A stretch of DNA of 45,886 bases from Ureibacillus endophyticus. Its GTDB lineage: Bacteria > Bacillota > Bacilli > Bacillales_A > Planococcaceae. Shown here piece after piece: positions 17,946-26,772 of this stretch. The position numbers were made by a program, and so were the translations under genes. Numbering within the stretch: the first letter of the stretch is position 1; every line of letters begins with the position of its first letter. The stretch covers positions 1 to 45,886 of the forward strand of contig NZ_RBZN01000028.1 of the NCBI RefSeq assembly GCF_003628435.1, in the 5' to 3' direction. The notes under the pieces are model-generated. The model was not told the DNA's origin and did not search any database. It worked only from the letters and a program-made list of their open reading frames with translations.

Positions 17946-18923
17946 TTATAAATAATCTTTGCGTAACTCCTCAGCAGTGCGCGGAGAAATATAGCTTGGT
18001 GCTACATCAAATACAGATTTTGCTCCGTATTGATTTTCTTTATTTAATCTGTAAGCGGCGCGGGCATAAGCAACTAATACACTCGCGGTAAATTCTGGGT
18101 TGCTGTCTAATTTTAATGAGAATTCATAAATTTGTTTATTGCCATTACCTGTGTTACCACCACGAATTACAAATCCACCGTGGGGAGCTTTTGAATGATC
18201 GCGTTGTAATTCTTCTTCTGTGATGAAGTTTACTTCAGTATTGTAGTCCGCGAAATAGTTAGGCATTGTTTTAATTTCATTTTCAATACTTGCAAGATCT
18301 GCTCCTTCTTCAGCCACAACGTAACATACTCGACTATGTTTTTCTGCAGTTGAAAGTTCTGGATTTAAGCCGCTACGAACTTTATCCATTGCATCTTCTG
18401 AAGGAATTGTGTATTGAACACCATGTTTTACACCTTCTACGCGGCGAATAGCATCTGAGTGACCTTGACTTAAACCTTTACCCCAGAATGTATAGTTTTC
18501 ACCCACTGGTAAAATTGCGTCAGCTAATACACGGTTAATTGAAAATAGACCTGGATCCCAACCTACAGAAATAATGGATGTTTTCTTACTTGATACAGCT
18601 GCTCTATTCACTAATTCGAAAAATTCTGGAATTTTAGCATGTGTATCGAAGCTATCTACTGTGTTAAACATTTCTGCAAAAATAGGGGCTTGCTCAGGTA
18701 AATCTGTTGCAGAACCACCACAAAGAATCATAACATCAATTTCATTTTGATAATTTGGTGCATCACCAATATGTAAAGTCTTTACACCGTCAATTTGAAG
18801 GGATTGAGGATCACGTCTAGTGAAAACAGCAACTAATTCGATATCAGGTGAAACTTTTATAGCTTCAATTGCCCCTTTTCCAAGATTACCGTAACCTACA
18901 ATTCCTATTTTAATTTTTGCCAT
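17946..18923 (-). CDS. ddh: meso-diaminopimelate dehydrogenase
   Basis: 325 residues with AAAGGAGCAGGAGAA before the ATG. KIGIVGYGNLGKGAIEAI is the NADP-binding loop; VFTRRDP, ILCGGSATDLPEQ, VDSFDTHAKIPEFF, SVGWDPGLFSINR and GLSQGHSDAIRR are characteristic of Ddh. It makes meso-DAP in one step from tetrahydrodipicolinate, ammonia and NADPH, for lysine and cell wall or spore cortex. Ddh occurs in a limited set of bacteria, including Lysinibacillus and Ureibacillus, and supports the host assignment. Confidence 0.95.
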   Translation of the reverse strand: MAKIKIGIVGYGNLGKGAIEAIKVSPDIELVAVFTRRDPQSLQIDGVKTLHIGDAPNYQNEIDVMILCGGSATDLPEQAPIFAEMFNTVDSFDTHAKIPEFFELVNRAAVSSKKTSIISVGWDPGLFSINRVLADAILPVGENYTFWGKGLSQGHSDAIRRVEGVKHGVQYTIPSEDAMDKVRSGLNPELSTAEKHSRVCYVVAEEGADLASIENEIKTMPNYFADYNTEVNFITEEELQRDHSKAPHGGFVIRGGNTGNGNKQIYEFSLKLDSNPEFTASVLVAYARAAYRLNKENQYGAKSVFDVAPSYISPRTAEELRKDYL

Positions 18924-19273
18924 TTCTCCTGCTCCTTTAAAAAAATGATTTCTGATATATTACATGGTAATGTTAAGTAATTCTAGTTGAAAATTCTATC
19001 ATTTCAATGATTTCCTTCATTATAAGACCCTTAGAAGTATTTGTGAACAGTTGATTTCTAATCTCTAAGTGTTATAGATTGTCTAGAATAATTCTTTTAC
19101 ATAATCATGTCACTTACAAAAAACTTGAAAATTCCGGCTTATTTGCTCCTAGACGAAAAAAAGTCTGCTAAATTTTTTTAAAAATTTTCTTTTTATTTTT
19201 TGTCACCTTTTCCGTTTTATCTCCGTCTAATGGTTGATTTGAATTTAACTGACAAATTAGGAGGATTTTTAAT
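18924..19273. other. 350-bp intergenic region between ddh and SLH protein
   Basis: AT-rich, with no ORF of note. The left part carries the ddh ribosome binding site and should contain its promoter, though no consensus boxes are convincing. The right part holds an ECF-like promoter (19201-19227), a poly-T/A tract and the SLH gene's AGGAGG. A small GAC/GTC hairpin near 19153 is too weak to interpret. Confidence 0.6.
19201..19227 (+). promoter_or_regulatory. ECF sigma-type promoter for the SLH protein gene
   Basis: TGTCAC, exactly 17 bases, then CGTC. The Bacillus ECF sigma factors SigX and SigM use TG(t/a)AAC-N17-CG(t/a)C, so only one position departs. Transcription would start near 19235, giving a leader of about 39 bases to the TTG start. 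Confidence 0.55.
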
Positions 19274-20668
19274 TTGAAGAAGTTTAGTAAATTGTTAGTT
19301 GTAACTGCAATTACTGGAAGTATTTTGTTTACAAGCAGCATCGCTTCTGCTGCGTCTTTTAAGGATTTAAAAGAAGATTATTGGGCACAGCATGAGATTG
19401 AATATTTAGTTGACCAGCAAATCATTAAAGGATATCCAGATGGCACTTTCTTACCTGGCAAAACGATTACAAAGGCACAAGCAGCAGTGATGTTAGTAAG
19501 AGCGCTAAATTTAAATACAAAAAACATTAAGGTGACATTTAAAGATGTACCAAAAACTCATTCTTCATATAAAGAAATTGCGGCCGTTGTGGAAGCTGGA
19601 ATTTTCCCACCAAGTAAAGAATTTAAACCAAATGAGCCTATGACGAGAGAATTAATGGCAGAGGTTCTTGTGAATGCATTTAAATTAGAAGGTGCAGGAA
19701 CAAAGGAATTTAAAGATGTTCCTAAGACGTCTAAGAGTTACAAAGCGATTTCGATTTTAGCTGAAAATGATATTACAACTGGATCTGCAGATGGTACTTT
19801 TAAACCAAAAGCAAAGGTTACAAGAGATCAATTTTCTGTATTCATGGCTCGTGCATTGAACCCTGACTTTTTACCAAACCAATACAATATTCCAATGAAT
19901 GTAAATCCAGTTATTAAACTGTTTGATTATGTATCGAAAAATCCACTAGGTATACCAAGTTTACTAGACTTAAAAGGTAACATAGACCTTTCAAATTTAA
20001 GTAAGGCCATTAAGGAAATTGAATTAGTTGAACTTAAAGAAGTTGCAAGATTAAACGGCGTTACCGAGTTTTCTGTAACATTAAACGCATCACTAAATGA
20101 TGTAGAGCAAGATTTCCTTAAAGAAGGGGAAAATAAGCTGTATTTCTTAGTTTCTAAAAAAGGATACATGGATTTCAAAATTACTTCAATTGGGAAGACG
20201 CCACATTTAAAAGAAGATGATTCGATTGTTACTTCGAAAGAGGCAGTAGAACTTGTCTCAGGTGCAAATAAAGCTTACTGGTATGTCGTTTCTGGTGGTG
20301 AAGGTCCTAGAAATCTAGAAAACTTCATGGTTGGTGATTTAGAGTACCGCTATATGGGTGAAACGCTTGATTCTGAAGAAAAACTATTAAACTACTTAGG
20401 AAAATGGTATTCTCCAGAACAAACTGCAAAATTATTTAAAGACCTTGGTTTCATTACTCATAATGGTAAACTAGCTCAACCAAATGCAGACGGTGGAAGT
20501 CTTCTTAACTGGGAAAAGGCTACAGCTAAAATAGTGAAAAGCACTACAACTTCAAAAGTATTTGAGGTAAAAGTTCCAATTGCTGATTTTGATGAATATG
20601 AAATAAACAAAGTTGAACTACACTTTGTTACAGGGGAAGGTTGGCGAGTTCATAACGTGGCTCAATAA
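19274..20668 (+). CDS. S-layer homology (SLH) domain surface protein
   Basis: 464 residues from a TTG with AGGAGG upstream. A signal peptide ends at about SIASA-ASF (residue 29). Three SLH domains follow: about 30-85 (YWAQHEIEYLVDQQIIKGYPDGTF), 92-147 and 153-208 (YKAISILAENDITTGSADGTF, then VTRDQFSVFMARAL). They attach the protein to pyruvylated secondary wall polymer. The C-terminal 250 residues have no recognised family but look like a mixed alpha/beta extracellular domain (EVKVPIADFDEYEINKVELHF). Possibly controlled by an ECF sigma factor. Confidence 0.88.
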   Translation: MKKFSKLLVVTAITGSILFTSSIASAASFKDLKEDYWAQHEIEYLVDQQIIKGYPDGTFLPGKTITKAQAAVMLVRALNLNTKNIKVTFKDVPKTHSSYKEIAAVVEAGIFPPSKEFKPNEPMTRELMAEVLVNAFKLEGAGTKEFKDVPKTSKSYKAISILAENDITTGSADGTFKPKAKVTRDQFSVFMARALNPDFLPNQYNIPMNVNPVIKLFDYVSKNPLGIPSLLDLKGNIDLSNLSKAIKEIELVELKEVARLNGVTEFSVTLNASLNDVEQDFLKEGENKLYFLVSKKGYMDFKITSIGKTPHLKEDDSIVTSKEAVELVSGANKAYWYVVSGGEGPRNLENFMVGDLEYRYMGETLDSEEKLLNYLGKWYSPEQTAKLFKDLGFITHNGKLAQPNADGGSLLNWEKATAKIVKSTTTSKVFEVKVPIADFDEYEINKVELHFVTGEGWRVHNVAQ

Positions 20669-20672
20669 TAAA

Positions 20673-20705
20673 ATAAGTGCTTCTATTAAACGTAGAAGCA
20701 CTTAT
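20673..20705 (+). terminator. Intrinsic terminator after SLH gene
   Basis: A perfect 13-bp stem (20673-20685 with 20693-20705) and a 7-base loop, five bases after the stop. The following T tract is weak. Confidence 0.75.
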
Positions 20706-20731
20706 ACATATTCGAAAAGGGAAGGATTAAT

Positions 20732-21448
20732 ATGAGAAAAGATAAAGATGGATTGTCCTCTTTAGAAAAAGGGGAGGGGGGATCTTCAAGGTTAAAGAAC
20801 AAAAGGAATTGGCGATGGTTTCATTCGATTACACTCCTAGGGATAATCATCGTAAGTGTTGGTATATGTAGTTTTTCTTCCCCTACAATGGCCAATATGA
20901 TAACAAAAATACCAGGGCTAAGTTTTATGTACACAGGAACTTATGAGGATGTTCAGAGGAATCACTTTGTCCCATCTACATTAAATTTAGGAACGATTGC
21001 TTATGGTGAAGATGGTCCATTTAATAAAGAATTGCAGGACTTAAAAATTTTTGAAGGATATACGGCAGAACTAAATCAATTTGTCGGTTTTCCTGTTCCT
21101 CAACTAGGATCAACTGTAAATAATATTAGAGTAAATAAGTATGGTGAAAAGGAATTTTTAATAAAAGCCTTTGCACCGTTTGAGAATGGTGCGGCATTTT
21201 TATCAATTGTAACAAACCCAGTGAATTCACCAACTATTATAGGGACAAAAAAAGAATCTATTAAAATTAACAATATCCTTGCAGATGTATATAGCTATCA
21301 AAGCTCAAACAATATAAATGAAGAAACCTATATTATTTGGCAACGAAACAAAATGCTATTTGTTTTAGCCTCCAGTGGTATTTCATTTGAGCAACTAAAG
21401 AATTTAGCGATAAGTATCGACAATCAAATTATTAATTTTAGTTATTAA
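20732..21448 (+). CDS. Membrane-anchored protein with DUF4367-like C-terminus
   Basis: 238 residues with GGGAAGGATTAAT before the ATG. A charged cytoplasmic N-terminus (about 30 residues, SLEKGEGGSSRLKNKRNWRW) precedes one membrane helix (ITLLGIIIVSVGICSF), leaving most of the protein outside. The C-terminal IIWQRNKMLFVLASSGISFEQLKNLAISI resembles the end of DUF4367 domains found in Bacillus surface and anti-sigma-linked proteins. Function unknown. Located between the SLH gene and an EamA transporter. Confidence 0.65.
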   Translation: MRKDKDGLSSLEKGEGGSSRLKNKRNWRWFHSITLLGIIIVSVGICSFSSPTMANMITKIPGLSFMYTGTYEDVQRNHFVPSTLNLGTIAYGEDGPFNKELQDLKIFEGYTAELNQFVGFPVPQLGSTVNNIRVNKYGEKEFLIKAFAPFENGAAFLSIVTNPVNSPTIIGTKKESIKINNILADVYSYQSSNNINEETYIIWQRNKMLFVLASSGISFEQLKNLAISIDNQIINFSY

Positions 21449-21475
21449 CGGCTACCAACTGTTAATCATATAAAA

Positions 21476-21509
21476 AAGGGGCGTTTCAAAGTTTTTTGAA
21501 ACGTCCCTT
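21476..21509. terminator. Bidirectional terminator
   Basis: A 15-bp stem with one G-T pair (21476-21490 with 21495-21509) and a GTTT loop, between convergent gene ends. Its right arm overlaps the last codon region of the EamA gene. Confidence 0.85.
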
Positions 21510-22392
21510 AGATTTTAGAACGATTTGTAAGAATTACTCCACTAATGACTGCTAATCCACCAATTACTTGAGCAATTTGAAGTTGTTCCCCTAAAAAGAT
21601 AGTAGCAAATATTGTTGCAAACACTGGGATGAAATTTAAGAAAATACTTGCGCGGTTAGCTCCAATCTTCACTACACCGGTATTCCAACTTAAAAAAGCA
21701 ATAATAGAAGCAAAAATTCCAACATAAAAAATAGCACCAATTGTTTTTGGAGACCAAATAATAGGATTCTCTAATGTTAGTAATTCATAAATAGTGAAAG
21801 GTAAAAGAATCATTGCCCCCACAGCAATTGTCACTAAAAATGTGGAGAATCCAGGTAATTGATTAGAATATTGTTTTACAAGTAACGAGTAAATGCTCCA
21901 GCAAAGCACAGCTACTAGTATAATTAAATCGCCTTTATTGAACGTGAAACTCACAATATTAGAAAGTTTACCACCTGATAAAATAAATAGTACGCCGACA
22001 ATGGAGAGTATCGTTCCAATCATTTGATGTTTCGTAACGCGGATTTTTAAAACAATAAAAGATAATATGTAAATAAAAATAGGGGTTAACGAGTTCATTA
22101 ATGAAGCATTAATTGAAGTAGTTGAATATACCCCTATATAAACAAGCGTATTAAATGCTGCTACCCCTGTTAAAGAAAGAATGACAACAATCTTCCAGTT
22201 TGCCCTAATTTTTGGCCAGTCAATTTTAAGGTTCTTATATACAATAGGTAAGAAAATAACAAAGGCTACGCACCATCTGAGAAAAGCGAGGGTAAATGGC
22301 GGAATTTCTCCAGTAACGGCCCGTCCAATAACAAAATTTCCTCCCCAAAGTAATGTTGCTAAAATTAATAGTATATGTGGTGGGAATTTCAT
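21508..22392 (-). CDS. EamA/DMT-family transporter
   Basis: 294 residues with ten hydrophobic segments in two similar halves, the layout of 10-TM drug/metabolite transporters: ATLLWGGNFVIGRAVTGEIPPFTLAFLRW begins the first repeat and VAVLCWSIYSLLVKQYS the second. Exports or imports a small metabolite that cannot be predicted. AAAGGAGTTTATTC precedes the ATG. Confidence 0.9.
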   Translation of the reverse strand: MKFPPHILLILATLLWGGNFVIGRAVTGEIPPFTLAFLRWCVAFVIFLPIVYKNLKIDWPKIRANWKIVVILSLTGVAAFNTLVYIGVYSTTSINASLMNSLTPIFIYILSFIVLKIRVTKHQMIGTILSIVGVLFILSGGKLSNIVSFTFNKGDLIILVAVLCWSIYSLLVKQYSNQLPGFSTFLVTIAVGAMILLPFTIYELLTLENPIIWSPKTIGAIFYVGIFASIIAFLSWNTGVVKIGANRASIFLNFIPVFATIFATIFLGEQLQIAQVIGGLAVISGVILTNRSKI

Positions 22393-22547
22393 GAATAAAC
22401 TCCTTTATAATTTTGCGTGTAGAAAACGCGCTTATTTTTCCATAATGTATCCATTATAGCTATATAGCAATTGCTAGTTCAACACACTATTCAGATTTTG
22501 GAAGCTAAATATGATACAATCTTTATAGATATTGGAGGGAATAACCT

Positions 22548-23462
22548 ATGAAAATTCGTCCAAAACGATTACAACCAGGGGATACAGTTGGTGTTCTTGC
22601 ACCATGCAGTCCACTTGCAATGGAAACACTCCCTGAAAAGATTGATTTTTTAGAAGAACTCGGACTCAAAGTTAAAATTGGAAAAACGGTTGGTCTGACG
22701 GGAAAATATTTATCAGGAACAGATGATGAACGAATAGAAGATTTACATGAGATGATTGAAGATAAGGAAATTAAAGCAATCTTCTGCCTTAGAGGTGGTT
22801 ATGGTGCAGCTCGAATCGCAGACAAAATAGATTATCAGCTGCTAAATGAAAATCCTAAAATTTTCTGGGGATTTTCGGACGTAACGTATTTCCATAATGC
22901 CTTTCAGGAGTACTCAGATATTGTAACTTTCCATGGACCGATGCTTTCATCAGTTGTACAGAAAAAACTATCGGATTTCTCGAAAAGAATGTTTCAGCAA
23001 CTATTTACACCATTTGAAATTCAGTATGATGAAAAAATTTCTTCTCTTCATACCATCGTGCCTGGAGTAGTACGTGGTGAACTGACAGGTGGAAATCTTC
23101 ATCGATTAATGAGCACAATGGGAACAAAATTTGAATTTGATGCAAGAGGTAAAATCCTGTTGTTTGAAGATATCGGTGAACCATTACAAAAAATAGATGG
23201 TATGTTAAATCAACTACGTCTTGCGCGGAAGTTAGATCAGGCTGCAGGCTTTGTCATCGGAGATTTTGCAGAGTTAGAAAAAGGCGCTTGTATTGAAGAT
23301 GTATGGGCAATTTTTGAAGAATATTTAAAACCACTTGGAAAACCTGCAGTAGCAGGCTATAAAATTGGCCATTGCGAACCGAATATTGCAGTACCATTAG
23401 GAGTAGATGCAATCTTAGATGCAGATACAAAACTGTTACGTATCTTACCTGGGGTTGAATGA
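22548..23462 (+). CDS. LD-carboxypeptidase (peptidase S66, LdcA/YkfA-like)
   Basis: 304 residues with TTGGAGGGAATAACC before the ATG. The S66 triad is in place: Ser110 in WGFSDVTYF, Glu207 in LLFEDIGE and His275 in GHCEPN; FCLRGGYGAARI is the adjacent structural motif. The family cleaves L,D-peptide bonds of muropeptides in wall recycling; some members instead cleave microcin C-type compounds (MccF). No signal peptide, so cytoplasmic. Confidence 0.9.
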   Translation: MKIRPKRLQPGDTVGVLAPCSPLAMETLPEKIDFLEELGLKVKIGKTVGLTGKYLSGTDDERIEDLHEMIEDKEIKAIFCLRGGYGAARIADKIDYQLLNENPKIFWGFSDVTYFHNAFQEYSDIVTFHGPMLSSVVQKKLSDFSKRMFQQLFTPFEIQYDEKISSLHTIVPGVVRGELTGGNLHRLMSTMGTKFEFDARGKILLFEDIGEPLQKIDGMLNQLRLARKLDQAAGFVIGDFAELEKGACIEDVWAIFEEYLKPLGKPAVAGYKIGHCEPNIAVPLGVDAILDADTKLLRILPGVE

Positions 23463-23468
23463 GTAAAA

Positions 23469-23501
23469 AAGAAGCCGCTTCTATTTAAGAGGCGGCTTCT
23501 T
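23469..23501 (+). terminator. Intrinsic terminator after LD-carboxypeptidase
   Basis: A 14-bp stem with one G-T pair (23469-23482 with 23488-23501) and ATTTA loop, preceded by an A run and followed by TTTA. Confidence 0.85.
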
Positions 23502-23503
23502 TA

Positions 23504-23655
23504 CATAACGTCTGTTGGATCAAGATTACTATTTAAAAAGTTATATTGTGTACCTTTACTATAGTTGGTTATTAGTCATCGGTAACAAAGTAACAGGTAA
23601 ATGGTAATCGGTTGACGAATTAAAATTGCACGACAGGCAAAAAACAGACGTTATG
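23504..23655. repeat. 152-bp non-coding segment with perfect 13-bp terminal inverted repeats
   Basis: CATAACGTCTGTT (23504-23516) is exactly matched in reverse complement by 23643-23655. The interior has no ORF and contains GGTAAC/GTAACA-type short repeats. The size and ends suit a miniature inverted-repeat element, but no target duplication is evident, so a structured RNA is equally possible. Confidence 0.45.
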
Positions 23656-23685
23656 CCTCGGTTTGGAGTCTCACCGCCCCGAGGA
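23656..23685 (-). terminator. Hairpin downstream of the DIP1984-like gene
   Basis: CCTCGG and CCGAGG pair around a 17-base loop directly after the minus-strand gene ending at 23695. No T run follows immediately, but TTTTTT lies 12 bases on, so termination is only plausible. Confidence 0.45.
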
Positions 23686-23694
23686 TTCTTTCAA

Positions 23695-24210
23695 TTAGAA
23701 GTAATTCGAATCATCAAATTCGATTTCAACTTGATAATTTTTTGCGTTAATCAAGTTGGACAATCTATGAGCCTCTTTTTCTAGTTCATTTGCTCGGGCA
23801 CGATATTCAGCAGGGTCATACATTGCCACTTGATAGAAGATGACACTTTCTCCTGTACTATGATAAAGTCTTTCTTTTTCAGATCTTCCTAACTCCTTCG
23901 CAAGACTAGCCTCAGCACGTAATTGTGAGGCTAATTCAATCGCTTCTACAATTGGAAGTTCTTCACCTTTGAAATTTACTGTATTATCAATATTTGCACG
24001 ATAAATAAGCTTGTCTAAGAGTCTAGCATCTTTACGGACTTGTGCAAGTTCTTTTTCCACTTCAGCAAGGGATCTTCCGGATGGATTTGGTTTTTCTCCC
24101 TTTTCAACAACTGCGTGAGCAACTAAATGAATTTCACTAATTAATTCTTGTATCTTTTTTGATAGAATGCTTTTTAATTTAATCCCTTCAGCTAGTGGAA
24201 TCTTTTTCAT
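23695..24210 (-). CDS. DIP1984-like coiled-coil protein, unknown function
   Basis: 171 residues, largely helical and charged: LAEGIKLKSILSKKIQELISEIHLVAHAVVEKGEKPNP, then KELAQVRKDARLLDKLIYRANIDNTV and a C-terminal helix RANELEKEAHRLSNLINAKNYQVEIEF. The pattern of two long helices with EGEKP and an IxRxN motif recalls DIP1984/septicolysin-like proteins. It begins 14 bases after the B3/B4 gene, so the two are probably co-transcribed. Confidence 0.6.
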   Translation of the reverse strand: MKKIPLAEGIKLKSILSKKIQELISEIHLVAHAVVEKGEKPNPSGRSLAEVEKELAQVRKDARLLDKLIYRANIDNTVNFKGEELPIVEAIELASQLRAEASLAKELGRSEKERLYHSTGESVIFYQVAMYDPAEYRARANELEKEAHRLSNLINAKNYQVEIEFDDSNYF

Positions 24211-24224
24211 TTTGCCACATCCCC

Positions 24225-24914
24225 TTATATTGAAATAACAGTTTTATTTTTCGATAAAATGGTTGTAGTATAATCACCACCACTAATTTGTGTAAACATT
24301 TTACCAGCAGTAGATAATAGTTGTTCACACTCGTTTTCATCAAGTGATGGTCGTAAATAAAAGATTTGAATGGCTTCTGTTGTAGATTCTGTAACAGCAG
24401 TGCGTAAAGAATCAACAAAAGGACTACCGAAAGCACCTTCTGCATCTTTACTATATAGAATATTTTTTAATGTATTGTATCGGCCATTTAAACCTTCGTA
24501 GCCTGTTTCTTCGTCACCTAAAGCGATTTCGATGGCCCCTTGTAATTTGGCTACATCATAGATACCAATAGGAATTTCGTATTGGAGGGAGAAGAAATTA
24601 TTCAAATCAACAGCTGAGTGGAAAGGTGTTAGATAATTTTGTTTTCCTATTCGACGCATCAAACTTTCTGCGGAATGACGGTAGCGATTTGGATCTGCTC
24701 CAAAAGCTTTCCATACTTTACGCCATTCATTAATGCCAGGGCGTTCTGTTACAGGAGTTTCTTGAAGTTCTAAATAAAGGTTTTCTTGATAAAGTTGTGT
24801 TCGTCCTTTTATCATTTGAGGAGATTCTGATACGACTATTTTGGTATAATGGATAATGCCGATTTTTAATTGGTCATTTATTTCTAGAAGTGAATCATTT
24901 AATGAAATATTCAT
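24225..24914 (-). CDS. B3/B4 tRNA-binding domain protein
   Basis: 229 residues matching the B3/B4 domain of phenylalanyl-tRNA synthetase beta chains in stand-alone form: WRKVWKAFGADPNRYRHSAESLMRRI, DLNNFFSLQYEIPIGIYDV and a C-terminal sheet. Stand-alone copies may bind or edit mischarged aminoacyl-tRNA, but this is not established. Divergent from queG. Confidence 0.85.
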   Translation of the reverse strand: MNISLNDSLLEINDQLKIGIIHYTKIVVSESPQMIKGRTQLYQENLYLELQETPVTERPGINEWRKVWKAFGADPNRYRHSAESLMRRIGKQNYLTPFHSAVDLNNFFSLQYEIPIGIYDVAKLQGAIEIALGDEETGYEGLNGRYNTLKNILYSKDAEGAFGSPFVDSLRTAVTESTTEAIQIFYLRPSLDENECEQLLSTAGKMFTQISGGDYTTTILSKNKTVISI

Positions 24915-24997
24915 TGAAAATCACCTACTATTCAAAGTTGCGCTATCTTAAGCGCACGTTAATATATAGTTTAGCAGACAAGGAGTGGAAAAGTGAA

Positions 24998-26128
24998 ATG
25001 ATTGCACAATTGCAAAAAGACTTAATTGAATATGCAAAGTCAATCGGTGTCGACAAAATTGGTTTCACCCATGCCTCTCCTTTTCAAGAGTTAAAAAACC
25101 GATTGAAACGCCAGCAAGAGCTAAACTATCAATCTGGTTTTGAAGAGTCCGACATAGAATTGCGAACGGAACCCCATCGTCTTTTAGAGGGTGCGGAAAG
25201 TATCATAGCGATAGCTTTAGCCTATCCTTCAAAAATGGAAGAGGCACCTACCGGGAAAAAAGGAGCAAGACGCGGGATATTTGCACGGGCATCATGGGGA
25301 ATTGACTATCATGTAGCTGTTCGCGAACGACTTCAATTAATTGAAGAATGGTTAAGAGAAAGAGTGCCAAATGTTACGCTAAAATCCATGGTCGATACAG
25401 GAGAGTTGGTAGACCGCGCAGTTGCTGAACGTGCTGGAATTGGCTGGAGCGGAAAAAACTGTTCGATTATTACTCCTGAGTTTGGTTCGTATGTTTATTT
25501 AGGGGAAATGATTACGAATATTCCATTCCAACCCGATAATCCAATCGAAAATGAGTGCGGTGATTGCCGCTTATGTTTAGATGTTTGTCCAACAGGTGCA
25601 CTGGTTGAAGCAGGCCAGCTAAACTCAAAAAGGTGTGTAGCCTTTTTAACGCAAACGAAGGATTTTTTACCGGATGAATTTCGTGCAAAAATCGGTAATC
25701 GAATTTACGGTTGCGATACATGTCAAACAGTTTGTCCGAAAAATAAAGGGAAAATCAATTGGATTCATGATGAATTTAAACCAGACCCAGAATTGGCAAA
25801 GCCCCTTTTACAGCCATTGCTAAATATTTCAAATAAAGAGTTTAAGGCGAAATTCGGTCCGATGTCTGGTTCATGGCGTGGCAAAAAGCCGATTCAACGA
25901 AATGCGATTATTGCTCTAGCGCATTTTAAAGAGGAAGCAGCGGTACCCGATTTAATTGAGATATTGAAAAAAGATGAACGACCTGTCATGCGCGGAACGG
26001 CTGCATGGGCAATCGGAAAAATCGGTGGACCATTAGCAGAAGAAGCTTTACTTGCCGCGCGTGAGAAGGAAAGTGATTCCGATGTTTTGGCGGAGATTGA
26101 GAAGGGGCTTTTGTTGTTGGAGGTTTAG
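24998..26128 (+). CDS. queG: Epoxyqueuosine reductase
   Basis: 376 residues. The ATG at 24998 is preceded by AAGGAGTGG; longer in-frame readings run into the divergent gene. Asp133 in MVDTGELVDRA is the expected proton donor. Two 4Fe-4S clusters are provided by CGDCRLCLDVCP (Cys187/190/193/197) and Cys213 plus CDTCQTVCP (Cys239/242/246). The C-terminus from about 300 is a HEAT-like repeat (AVPDLIEILKKDERPVMRGTAAWAIGKIG). It performs the last, cobalamin-dependent step of queuosine synthesis at tRNA position 34. Confidence 0.95.
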   Translation: MIAQLQKDLIEYAKSIGVDKIGFTHASPFQELKNRLKRQQELNYQSGFEESDIELRTEPHRLLEGAESIIAIALAYPSKMEEAPTGKKGARRGIFARASWGIDYHVAVRERLQLIEEWLRERVPNVTLKSMVDTGELVDRAVAERAGIGWSGKNCSIITPEFGSYVYLGEMITNIPFQPDNPIENECGDCRLCLDVCPTGALVEAGQLNSKRCVAFLTQTKDFLPDEFRAKIGNRIYGCDTCQTVCPKNKGKINWIHDEFKPDPELAKPLLQPLLNISNKEFKAKFGPMSGSWRGKKPIQRNAIIALAHFKEEAAVPDLIEILKKDERPVMRGTAAWAIGKIGGPLAEEALLAAREKESDSDVLAEIEKGLLLLEV

Positions 26129-26137
26129 TTATCTTGG

Positions 26138-26756
26138 GATGAAGGACAAAACCGGGTGTGAAAATTGATTCGAGTGACTTTCATAGCGTTGATGAAGGAC
26201 AAAACGCGAGGGAAAATTAATTCGAGTGTCCTTCATAGCCGTGATGAAGGACAAAACGGGAGAGAAAATTAATTCGAATGACCTTCATAGCCGTGATGAA
26301 GGACAAATCGCGTGTGAAAATTAATTCGAGTGACCTTCATAGGCGTGATGAAGGACAAAACGGGAGAGAAAATTAATTCGAATGACCTTCATAGCCGTGA
26401 TGAAGATCAAAACGTGAGAGAAAATTGAATGTAGTGACTTTCATAGCCGAGATGAAGGACAAATCGCGTGTGAAAATTAATTCGAGTGACCTTCATAGCG
26501 TTGATGAAGGACAAAACGGGAGAGAAAATTAATTCGAATGGCCTTCATAGCGTTGATGAAGGACAAATCGCACGAGAAAATTGAATGTAGTGACCTTCAT
26601 AGCCGTGATGAAGGACAAAACGGGAGAGAAAATTAATTCGAATGACCTTCATAGCGTTGATGAAGGACAAATCGCACGAGAAAATAGAATGTAGTGACCT
26701 TCATACCCGTGATGAAGGACAAAACGCGAGGGAAAATTAATTCGAGTGTCCTTCAT
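26138..26756. repeat. Tandem array of twelve 52-bp hairpin repeats
   Basis: Unit starts are 26138, 26191, 26243, 26295, 26347, 26399, 26451, 26503, 26555, 26607, 26659 and 26711; all are 52 bp apart except the first (53). Each begins GATGAAGGAC and ends CCTTCATAGCCGT or a close variant, so every unit can fold with ATGAAGG pairing to CCTTCAT. In units 2 and 12 the arm is a perfect 10 bp. Interiors fall into about five types that alternate. There are no unique spacers and 52 is not a multiple of three. It starts ten bases after the queG stop. Confidence 0.95.
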
Positions 26757-26772
26757 TGACCGAGCTTGAAGC

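Noticed and set aside
26138-26756. CRISPR-like array
   Set aside because: Units are contiguous 52-bp near-copies with graded variation, there are no unique spacers, and no cas genes are in the window.
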